Source of the DNA: Sporosarcina sp. FSL K6-3457
GTDB lineage: Bacteria; Bacillota; Bacilli; Bacillales_A; Planococcaceae
NCBI RefSeq assembly: GCF_038007285.1
Contig: NZ_JBBOWX010000001.1
Coordinates: 699,501 to 763,500 of the forward strand
Direction: 5' to 3'
Length of the DNA stretch: 64,000 nucleotides
Positions 57,055-64,000 of this stretch are shown here, piece after piece. The notes below the pieces were generated by a model that saw only the letters and a list, made by a program, of their open reading frames with translations, was not told where the DNA came from and did no database searches. Position 1 is the stretch's first letter, and every line of letters starts with the position of its first letter. The position numbers and the translations under genes are program-made.

Positions 57055-58143
57055 CTACATCTTTTTACGAATTTTCGCTATTACTAACAGTAATAAAGGG
57101 AGTAGTATGCCGAATGTAGCACCAAAAGGTAACCAAGCACCTTTATTGTATTGCATGGAGTCAACAGTAGTGGGATGTACAATGACAGAAAGGACAACAA
57201 TGAGTAGTCCTAAAGGCAGCGTTAGTGGTCGATACTCTTTTATGTTTACTAATTGTGCAAGCCCTATGACGGATGCATAAAAATAGATGAGAAGCTTAAA
57301 GAAGATTGTTATGATCCACATAAATGCTATAAACATTTCTAGTCTTTGTAAAAAATTCCCTATTTCAATTCTTTTTGCTAAAGAATAACTAGGGTACATT
57401 AGTTTTGAAGTCGTCTCTGCACCTAAGACCACAATAGTAAGCATAACAATGATAACCAAAATAATTCCAGCAATGAGCGTTCCTTTAAAAAGAGCTTTCT
57501 TTGCTTGTTGTGAGTCATTCACGGCAATAGGGAAAATCATTAATAGTACAACTGGTGAAAATGAAAAAATACTTAAAAAGAGGAGCATGCCGTATATCAT
57601 TGGTTTCATCTTTGTTTCTAATATGGGTTGAGTGTTTGCAAAATCGAAATTAGGAGAAAGGAGGAAAACAGTTAGTAAGAATAGCAAGATAAACCAAGGG
57701 AAAATGATTTCCGCAGAACGAGCAATTGTTTCTAATCCGTAACGTACACCCATAATAATAACACTAATAAATAACAAATTGAAAGCTAAAAGTGGTGTTT
57801 CTGGCATAAGTTGTGTTTGCATGAAAGAACCCACAAAGTAGAGAAGTTCTCCGGAAACGACTATTGTAAAGAAAAGAAAAGAAATCGTAACAATTTTTCC
57901 AATCCATTTGCCAAGCAATTTTTCATTCATTTCAACAAGGGTCATTGATGGTTCGATACTTCCAACGACATTGTATAATTTAACTAATAATAGAGCAACA
58001 ACTACACCAAGAATAGCGGCTATCCACGCATCTTGTTTTGCTTCCTGGGCTATAATTCCAGGCACAATTAAAATGGAAGAGCCGATTAAAAATAAAATGA
58101 CTAAAATAGTAAATTGGCGAACGCTTATTTTTATGGTTTCCAT
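57055..58143 (-). CDS. Spore germination permease subunit, GerAB family
   Basis: The 362-residue inner-spore-membrane protein starts behind AAGGTAGG and shows about ten hydrophobic segments (VRQFTILVILFLIGSSILIVP, ISFLFFTIVVSGELLYFVG, IIFPWFILLFLLTVFLLSP). GerAB-type subunits belong to the APC superfamily and bind the germinant. It is the last gene of a four-gene receptor operon. Which germinant it binds cannot be told. Confidence 0.93.
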   Translation of the reverse strand: METIKISVRQFTILVILFLIGSSILIVPGIIAQEAKQDAWIAAILGVVVALLLVKLYNVVGSIEPSMTLVEMNEKLLGKWIGKIVTISFLFFTIVVSGELLYFVGSFMQTQLMPETPLLAFNLLFISVIIMGVRYGLETIARSAEIIFPWFILLFLLTVFLLSPNFDFANTQPILETKMKPMIYGMLLFLSIFSFSPVVLLMIFPIAVNDSQQAKKALFKGTLIAGIILVIIVMLTIVVLGAETTSKLMYPSYSLAKRIEIGNFLQRLEMFIAFMWIITIFFKLLIYFYASVIGLAQLVNIKEYRPLTLPLGLLIVVLSVIVHPTTVDSMQYNKGAWLPFGATFGILLPLLLLVIAKIRKKM

Positions 58144-58166
58144 TGTCTACCTACCTTATTTAAATC

Positions 58167-58400
58167 TCATTTTAAAGTCGCTTGCAACCAGTCTGTAATG
58201 GGCTTATAAACGAATTCAATCCAATCGATTGGGTTCGGAACGGCTACTTTTAAATTAACTGCAATACTCAAGCTTGTTGCGAATAAGAGAAGAACAAAGA
58301 ACACCCGGAATTCTTTTATATTTCCTTTCTTTAAGAGGGTAGGGGCTTCGGTGACGAATATTCCAGCGGCTACGATGACTATCCCTAAATTCATCCACAT
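58167..58400 (-). CDS. Small two-helix membrane protein of the ger operon
   Basis: The 77-residue protein starts 8 bases after GAGGGAG and lies 5 bp from gerC and 23 bp from gerB, so it belongs to the operon. Two hydrophobic helices (about 3-19 and 32-52) end in an amphipathic WIEFVYKPITDWLQATLK tail. Small membrane proteins of this type (D subunits) accompany some ger operons and can tune germination. Resemblance to a known D subunit is by size and layout only. Confidence 0.8.
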   Translation of the reverse strand: MWMNLGIVIVAAGIFVTEAPTLLKKGNIKEFRVFFVLLLFATSLSIAVNLKVAVPNPIDWIEFVYKPITDWLQATLK

Positions 58401-58405
58401 GTCGT

Positions 58406-59605
58406 TTACTCCCTCTGTTTTTTTGGTATGGTGTTTATAATGGTGCCCAATCCTTTTGTTTTCACATCTACTTTTACTTGTACTTCAAGTTCTGGGAAAA
58501 TCTGCTCCCAGTCCTTCTCTAACTTCTTCCAAGCTTCGGGATTTGAACGATGAATAACTTCACCGAACCCAAATATATCGGCTTTATACTTGTTTTGAAT
58601 GGTATCAAGTGTATTTGTAATATTTGTTGTGAGTGTTTCACTTGATATTTTATCTAGCTCAGCAATTGTTTCTTTTTTTTCCAAGTTAATCGGGCAATCT
58701 ACTTCTGCTACAGTTTGATTAGATTGGATGTCTAGTTTAATGCGTGGCTTTTTGTTCGCCATTTCACCTTTTACTTTCGTTTTAGAGCTCTTCACTTCTG
58801 TTGTAATATTTCCGCCTTCGGGGCATGCAATAATAGTTGCTGTGCTTTTAATTTTATCTTTAATGTAGGTATAACCCTTACTTTCCTCTTCATTTAATAA
58901 GCCAACCATTTTTCCATTCTTGAATACAGCCAATCCTGAGTAGTACAAGATGGCAGGAGGGATGGTCTTCTCCACATTGGCGTTACTTGTGCCTTTTGAA
59001 GGGTCACCATTAATACGAATAGTTGTTAAAACGGTATTTCCATTTGTTTTCTCAAGGTCTTTAATTAACTCATCAAATCGAGTTGGTGAAGAGGATGCCC
59101 ATACTTCTGATGAATTTTTAAGTGAGTTATACATTGTATTTGCAGGGATTTTTTCGAGTGGTGATAAGATTCCTAATATTTCTTTTGCTGGTAATTGATC
59201 CGACACGACAACCAAAAAGTTTGATCTCATTTCTTGGTCTCTCATAAATAAATCTAGTTTTTGATCAATTCCCTCCACTGCTAATTCTTCGCCTAAAACC
59301 ATAATCCCAACATGAGAGAAATATGGTTTTCTTGGGGTGACGGTTGACAATTTTCTAATCGCCTCAAATAAGGTTTCTGCTTTTGCATGGTATAAAACAA
59401 ATGGCATGCGCCCTCCATTCGATTTATTTGAAGATATTTCACTAGGATTAACGATTTGGACCGAAACTTCATAGTCATCTTCTACTTTGTCAATTCCAAC
59501 AGCTGCGACGATTGAAAATTCATTGAGCTCTCGCTTGTTCCAGCAACCAGACATAATTAGAGCTATGGCAATGAGTAAACATGAGGATACCATCACCCGT
59601 TTCAC
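58406..59605 (-). CDS. Spore germination lipoprotein, GerAC family
   Basis: I choose the GTG at 59605, 8 bases past AAAGGAG; the frame is open into the gerA gene but without another site. The 399-residue lipoprotein begins VKRVMVSSCLLIAIALIMSGC, with the lipid-anchored Cys about 21 and the family hallmark CWNKRELNEFSIVAAVGID. Domain I-III GerAC features follow (KPYFSHVGIMVLGEELA, DQEMRSNFLVVVSD). It anchors outside the inner spore membrane as part of the receptor. Confidence 0.93.
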   Translation of the reverse strand: MKRVMVSSCLLIAIALIMSGCWNKRELNEFSIVAAVGIDKVEDDYEVSVQIVNPSEISSNKSNGGRMPFVLYHAKAETLFEAIRKLSTVTPRKPYFSHVGIMVLGEELAVEGIDQKLDLFMRDQEMRSNFLVVVSDQLPAKEILGILSPLEKIPANTMYNSLKNSSEVWASSSPTRFDELIKDLEKTNGNTVLTTIRINGDPSKGTSNANVEKTIPPAILYYSGLAVFKNGKMVGLLNEEESKGYTYIKDKIKSTATIIACPEGGNITTEVKSSKTKVKGEMANKKPRIKLDIQSNQTVAEVDCPINLEKKETIAELDKISSETLTTNITNTLDTIQNKYKADIFGFGEVIHRSNPEAWKKLEKDWEQIFPELEVQVKVDVKTKGLGTIINTIPKKQRE

Positions 59606-59642
59606 ATTAAAAACTCCTTTCGAAAGTTCATGCATTCGTTTC

Positions 59643-61244
59643 TTACTCCTTGTGCTTGAGTTTATGGGTAAGCTTATTTTGTTCGCGTATTGGGTTTTTC
59701 TGATTAATGAGACGCGGGCGGGACAGTAAAGCCCATCTAGGAAATCGAAGAATCGCATCCTTCTGATCAGCGGGTTCATAAGGTGTAAAAGGACTCATGT
59801 AGGGAACCCCGAACGTTCGAAGGCTACATAAATGTAGAGTTAGTGCGAAAAGTCCGATGACAATTCCAAACAAACCGAATGTGGCGGCTAGCACAATCAT
59901 GGGAAATCGCAGCATGCGGAATGCACTAGACATACTATAGGCAGGGAAAACAAAGCTACTAATCGCTGTTAAAGAAACAACGATAACCATTACAGCAGAA
60001 ACTAATCCCGCCTCGACTGCCGCTTGACCAATAACCAGTGTTCCAACAACCGATAATGCAGTTCCGACTGTTCTTGGCATGCGAAGCCCGGCTTCCCGCA
60101 AAATCTCAAATGCCAATTCCATTAGCATTGCTTCCACGAAGGCAGGGAATGGAACACCTTCCCGTTGTGCAGCAATACTTATAAACATCGATGTGGGAAG
60201 CATCTGAGGATGAAACGTTGTAATAGCGACATATAAGGATGGACCAAGTAATGCAAAAAAAGCACCAATATAACGGAGAACCCGCACAAGACTACTAACA
60301 TCTGCCCGCTGGTAATAATCCTCTGGAGAATGAATGAACGAAACGAACAAAGCCGGAACGATGAGAACAAAGGGGGTTCCATCTATAAGGATTGCCACCT
60401 TTCCTTCTAGAAGTTCAGCAGCGATAACATCCGGGCGTTCGGTATTGTACACCGTTGGGAATGGTGTAAACGTATCATCTTGGATTAGCTCTTCTATATA
60501 TCCACTTTCCAGAATGCCATCGATATCAATTCGATTTAGTCTGGCGCGAACTTCAGTGACAATTTCGTCACTGACAATTCCATTGATATACATAATTGCA
60601 ACATCAGTTTGGGTGACTCGTCCAATTTGCATCGTTTCAAGCCAGAGATTAGGATCTTTTATTTTACGTCTAATTAGTGAAGTGTTTGTGCGCAATGTTT
60701 CTGAAAACGACTCACGTGGGCCACGAACTACAGATTCTGCTAAAGGTTCAGTTACACCACGGTCCTGCCAGCTTCTTGTGCTAGAAGCTATAAGACCTTC
60801 AGAATGGCCGTCTACTAGAATAACCGTCTCGCCAGATAACACTGAGTGGTACAATGTTTTATAATCGTCAACGTCTTTTACATCAGCAATCGTGAGGACG
60901 GAGTCTTTAATGATTTGAATAATGTCGGGAGACGATTGAATTTCTTTATCCAAACGTGTTCCTTTAGCATCAAGCATCACTGACTCCATTATGAAGTCAG
61001 TGATGGTCTTTTGATCTGCCAAGCCATCGGTGTAAATAATCCCCATTAACTGCTCGGCTGATTTTCCAATCCGCACTACTCTAATTGTGATATCAGTACT
61101 ATTTCCAAGTGTCTCTTTAATTTGCTGAATATTTTCTTGAAGACTTGTATGTAGGAGTATCTTGGATTCAGCTGGCTGTTGGTCTGGATTTTGTTCAAAC
61201 GATTCTTTTACTGTATTTGATACCCATTTATCAAAGAAATTCAT
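59643..61244 (-). CDS. Spore germination receptor subunit, GerAA family
   Basis: I start at the ATG giving MNFFDKWV behind GGGAGGGGAGG. The 533-residue protein has the soluble N-terminal GerAA domain (about 20-270, with the signature ESVVRGPRESFSETLRTNTSL and IRRKIKDPNLWLE) and about five membrane helices (285-480), including VPFPAFVEAMLMELAFEILREAGLRMPR (by position about 365-392). A basic C-terminal tail follows. It is the first gene of the operon, ahead of gerC, the small gene and gerB. A sigma-G-like promoter is upstream. Confidence 0.95.
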   Translation of the reverse strand: MNFFDKWVSNTVKESFEQNPDQQPAESKILLHTSLQENIQQIKETLGNSTDITIRVVRIGKSAEQLMGIIYTDGLADQKTITDFIMESVMLDAKGTRLDKEIQSSPDIIQIIKDSVLTIADVKDVDDYKTLYHSVLSGETVILVDGHSEGLIASSTRSWQDRGVTEPLAESVVRGPRESFSETLRTNTSLIRRKIKDPNLWLETMQIGRVTQTDVAIMYINGIVSDEIVTEVRARLNRIDIDGILESGYIEELIQDDTFTPFPTVYNTERPDVIAAELLEGKVAILIDGTPFVLIVPALFVSFIHSPEDYYQRADVSSLVRVLRYIGAFFALLGPSLYVAITTFHPQMLPTSMFISIAAQREGVPFPAFVEAMLMELAFEILREAGLRMPRTVGTALSVVGTLVIGQAAVEAGLVSAVMVIVVSLTAISSFVFPAYSMSSAFRMLRFPMIVLAATFGLFGIVIGLFALTLHLCSLRTFGVPYMSPFTPYEPADQKDAILRFPRWALLSRPRLINQKNPIREQNKLTHKLKHKE

Positions 61245-61278
61245 TATTACCTCCCCTCCCATATTTAATTCGTTACCT

Positions 61279-61307
61279 CAGTATGACCGGATGGGTTCTT
61301 GTATAGA
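61279..61307 (-). promoter_or_regulatory. Putative sigma-G promoter of the ger operon
   Basis: On the minus strand CATACTG (61279-61285) resembles the sigma-G -10 CATACTA, with a TCTATA-type -35 (61302-61307) 16 bp upstream. It lies 35 bp before the gerA start. Forespore control is the rule for ger operons, but the -35 match is partial. Confidence 0.5.
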
Positions 61308-61423
61308 CGCAGATAGACTAAAAAAACTGCCAAACAATTAAGCGAGACAGCAACGAAACATTAATCTGTTTGGAATTCTAAGTGCAGCTTACTTCTGACT
61401 GACATGTAAAAAATTCTTGTAAC

Positions 61424-61570
61424 TACTTAGGCACCTATGTTGATATAAAAAATTCTATCAACAACGCTTGGCGCCTAACAGGGGATGCCTCCCGCGATAA
61501 GCCTAATAGAAAACCACTATTAGTCTTATCGCTTCGGCTACCCCTGTTAGGCGCCTTCGCTGGAGATTCG
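61424..61570. repeat. Structured repeat, family II, copy 2
   Basis: A perfect 15-bp outer stem (GGCGCCTAACAGGGG, 61471-61485, with its complement 61542-61556) encloses an inner 14-bp stem with one mismatch (GATAAGCCTAATAG and CTATTAGTCTTATC, 61497-61532 region). The rest matches copy 1 at 14252-14400. It lies between the ger operon and the prenyl-synthetase gene. Confidence 0.8.
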
Positions 61571-61826
61571 CAGGTATTATTTGTTCAACCCACTTAGATT
61601 CATTCTATTTGAAAGAGAATTCTCCACGTGTGACGGAGAGGAGTGAGGAAAGGATATAAGAAAGCGTCAGGTTAGCATAATCGAGAAAGATGAAATAGGG
61701 AATTCTGGTGGTAAAGATGTTATTATAAATTTGGTTTTATAAAAGCTTGAGATAGTGTTTAGAATATTAACATTGGCTTGAATGATATGGCATACATATA
61801 TATGAGAACATTAAGAAGAGGTATTG
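61571..61826. other. Upstream region of the prenyl-synthetase fusion gene
   Basis: No coding frame is supported. A GGAGAGGAGTGAGGAAAGGA purine tract near 61640 is not followed by a usable start. The ribosome site AAGAAGAGG (61813-61821) belongs to the next gene. Confidence 0.4.
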
Positions 61827-64000
61827 ATGAGTATGAATGAGGAATTAATACAAAATGCCAATGAAAGCTATCGGTTGGCCGAGCAGAAGGCTGCTCATTA
61901 TTTTACATCATTGTCTGAACAGCTTGCGCAACAGACTTATGCATCTACGCTGATAAAAGATATACAGTCCTGGAAAAAGAACCATATTTATCCTTACTCG
62001 TTATTCACCCTTTTTTCGCGTGGAAAGGGAAAATTTGATTCTAAAGGGTATCACAATTACATCCAATGGCTGGCTTACACAGGTAAACTAGATAACTACT
62101 TAGATCGAAGCATTTCCTATATTTACATGCGAGATCTGGGCAAAGCCTTGGACTCATCTGACACACAGGCTAGTGTTCGACGTACAGCCGAGAGCCTGAA
62201 AAATCATCTGACACAATCCAATGCAACAGATGCCGAGACATTTAGTATGGCTTGGTTATATCGACAGGCTCAGAAGGAAAGCGTTGAGCCCGCTATGATC
62301 TGGGTGATGGATAAATTAAAGACGGTATCCTTCAATATACCGAAGGGGATGGATGCTGCGGAAGCCAAACGAAAGCTTATCAAAATTATGGCAGGGGTTA
62401 TCATTCATGTGAATGAAGAGATGGATGCTGATAGTACTCCTGAGGAACGTACTCAGAAACTGGATGAAGCGATTAGGCTAGGGTATTGCTATGGCTTAAC
62501 CTATCCATTTATTGACGATCTTCTAGATGCCAAAGTCTTATCAGAAAAAGAGAAAAAACGTTTTGCCGAATTAATTCGTACGACACTTATCACAGAATCT
62601 GTTCCAGAATTGGGTGAGTGGACTGGGAGAAATGCGGGTCTAATCCGCTATATTCATTCAGAGCTCCGAGATGCCTTTGAGTATATTAAGGCCCATCAGC
62701 GACCAGAAACAAGAAGAAAGTTTTTCGAGCAATCCTTTGTATTTTTTAATTCACAGGAAGTAGATCGCACGAAGGATCTATCGAATGCCAATTACTCCAA
62801 TGAAGAGCTGTATATCCCCGTCATTTTAAAATCTTCATATTCCCGATTAATTACCCGCTCAGTTATTAGTGCGCCTGAGGATGAGGGCTTCGACAACCGA
62901 ACATTTTTATATGGCATTTACAATCAGCTAGCGGATGATTTTGCTGATATGTTTGAGGATATGGAGGAAGGAAGAGTAACCCCTTATACGTACTATATGA
63001 AATATCATGACAAGCGTTTGGATCTTATCAATCCTTTCGAATTGTATTGGACGGTCATTTTTAATTTGATCCATAACGTGTATCACTCAGATAGCAAGAC
63101 CTGTGAGGTAATTCTTGATCGTGTAATAAACGGGTTGAAACGATTTAAGAAACGAATGGGAACTAAAAAATATGACGAGGTTATGAAGCTATTTGCTGCT
63201 GGAAACACAAAATTTAGCTATGTCGTTCAAAAAATGGTTCGAAAAGCAGAAGACGTAGATTTCTTTGATAAACTGCTTCGGGATCATATGATTACTAATT
63301 TGAAAAATGAGCGGAAAGAGCAGGAAGACTTTTCAGAGATGATTGAAACTGTACGCAAACAGATTAACAGCTCATTAAATATCCCTACAGAAGAAAATAG
63401 ATCTTTGATGACAGACCCCATCATTGATGCAGCCAATTATAGTTTAGCAAGTGATGGCAAGCGGTTGAGACCAATCATGACTTGGGTTATGGGTGTTACT
63501 GAGTATGGTTTAAATAAGTCTGCAATTGTGCCACTTCTGAAATCATTGGAATATATGCACACGGCATCCCTTATTTTTGATGATTTACCGTCCCAGGATA
63601 ATGCGTCCACCCGTAGGGGGCGTTCGACTTTACATCAAGTGTATGACGTTGCCACCGCAGAATTAACGGCACTTTATCTAACCCAAAAAGCGATGGAAGA
63701 ACAGGCATCTCTTGACCAGTTCAATCCTAAAACCGTGCTCCACTTGATACGATATTCATCCCAAGTGACGGGGGATATGTGTAGGGGACAGGCGATGGAT
63801 TTAGATTCCAAAGGGAAATCGTTGACATTGGAACAATTGAATATGATGTGCTTTTATAAGACGGGAATCGCATTCGAAGCTTCACTGATAATGCCGGCAA
63901 TTCTCGCTGGTGTAGAGGAGTCGGAAAGAGGAGCCTTGAAAAAATTCGCCCGTCATGCCGGCATTGCATTTCAGATCAAGGACGATTTGCTGGATGTTGA
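61827..64000 (+). CDS. Large polyprenyl-synthetase fusion protein (3' end outside window)
   Basis: The frame opens at ATG 61827 (or 61833), 5-11 bases after AGAAGAGG, and stays open for 724 codons to the edge. The last 215 or so residues are a trans-prenyltransferase: ASDGKRLRP, LEYMHTASLIFDDLPSQDN with the first Asp-rich motif, RRGRSTLHQVY, CRGQAMDLDSKG, YKTG and the second motif FQIKDDLLDV. The usual LAGDAL is replaced by AELTALYL. About 510 residues precede it, all helical, and include YPFIDDLLDAKVLSEKEKKR and QLADDFADMFEDMEEGR, which themselves resemble Asp-rich prenyl-synthase or class I terpene-synthase motifs. Usual prenyl synthases are about 300 residues. I infer a bifunctional terpenoid enzyme; the product is unknown. 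Confidence 0.82.
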   Translation, partial: MSMNEELIQNANESYRLAEQKAAHYFTSLSEQLAQQTYASTLIKDIQSWKKNHIYPYSLFTLFSRGKGKFDSKGYHNYIQWLAYTGKLDNYLDRSISYIYMRDLGKALDSSDTQASVRRTAESLKNHLTQSNATDAETFSMAWLYRQAQKESVEPAMIWVMDKLKTVSFNIPKGMDAAEAKRKLIKIMAGVIIHVNEEMDADSTPEERTQKLDEAIRLGYCYGLTYPFIDDLLDAKVLSEKEKKRFAELIRTTLITESVPELGEWTGRNAGLIRYIHSELRDAFEYIKAHQRPETRRKFFEQSFVFFNSQEVDRTKDLSNANYSNEELYIPVILKSSYSRLITRSVISAPEDEGFDNRTFLYGIYNQLADDFADMFEDMEEGRVTPYTYYMKYHDKRLDLINPFELYWTVIFNLIHNVYHSDSKTCEVILDRVINGLKRFKKRMGTKKYDEVMKLFAAGNTKFSYVVQKMVRKAEDVDFFDKLLRDHMITNLKNERKEQEDFSEMIETVRKQINSSLNIPTEENRSLMTDPIIDAANYSLASDGKRLRPIMTWVMGVTEYGLNKSAIVPLLKSLEYMHTASLIFDDLPSQDNASTRRGRSTLHQVYDVATAELTALYLTQKAMEEQASLDQFNPKTVLHLIRYSSQVTGDMCRGQAMDLDSKGKSLTLEQLNMMCFYKTGIAFEASLIMPAILAGVEESERGALKKFARHAGIAFQIKDDLLDV

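Overview
This is an AT-rich chromosomal segment of an endospore-forming Bacillota, most likely of the Planococcaceae/Caryophanaceae (Sporosarcina, Lysinibacillus, Paenisporosarcina or a relative). The evidence is a complete gerA-type spore-germinant receptor operon, an SLH-anchored giant surface protein, YitT/YueI/LemA family genes, Fur boxes of the Bacillus type, many strong AGGAGG-like ribosome sites and hairpin-plus-T-tract terminators. The genus is an inference; no rRNA operon is present.

Layout. 1-8.3 kb: the end of a two-component system (histidine kinase tail plus OmpR-type regulator), then a 2337-residue SLH surface protein with a Gly-rich octapeptide linker and about a dozen InlB-B-like repeats. 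8.3-16.1 kb is a graveyard and mobile zone: a frameshifted HMA metal-chaperone gene, an IS4-family element, a ketopantoate-reductase-like gene, a broken rlmCD/rumA fragment, a FecR-domain protein with a Glu/Pro decapeptide tail, then 1.8 kb of non-coding repeats, a small CxxC redox protein and tRNA-Cys. 16.7-22.5 kb: a cluster of three PLP enzymes (GSA aminomutase-like, SufS-like cysteine desulfurase, serine hydroxymethyltransferase) with a LysR regulator and a MOSC protein. 23.4-29.8 kb: a Fur-box-linked flavin reductase, an ArAE-type membrane protein, a hemerythrin/DUF438 protein with an altered end next to an IS1634-type element, and YitT. 29.9-39.8 kb: a dCache-HAMP-GGDEF-EAL protein paired with a PhnD-like lipoprotein, YueI with a truncated duplicate, DUF4256, DUF3137 and LemA, an M20 amidohydrolase and a cyclic-2,3-diphosphoglycerate-synthetase-like protein. 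40.2-44.4 kb: a four-gene siderophore ABC importer behind a Fur box. 44.6-56.6 kb: single genes and short pairs (MBL hydrolase, YgjP peptidase, radical SAM/SPASM, hydrolase, kinase-like, Fic plus DUF1835, DinB, SgrR-like regulator with divergent MFS exporter, broken GNAT). 57.0-61.3 kb: the ger operon in the order A-C-small-B. From 61.8 kb to the edge: a large open frame that fuses a roughly 510-residue all-helical N-terminal region to a polyprenyl-synthetase domain.

The most unusual material is non-coding. Three copies (277, 566 and 701 bp) of a MITE-like element share a 19-bp terminal inverted repeat; two have 9-bp target duplications. A second repeat family (two copies) folds into a nested stem whose arms show compensatory changes. 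A third GC-richer repeat abuts the M20 gene, and a degenerate hairpin family recurs beside several genes. Together with two IS elements and at least five gene remnants, these mark the window as heavily remodelled. The best protein-level lead is the fused prenyl-synthetase at the right edge, followed by the PLP-enzyme/MOSC cluster.
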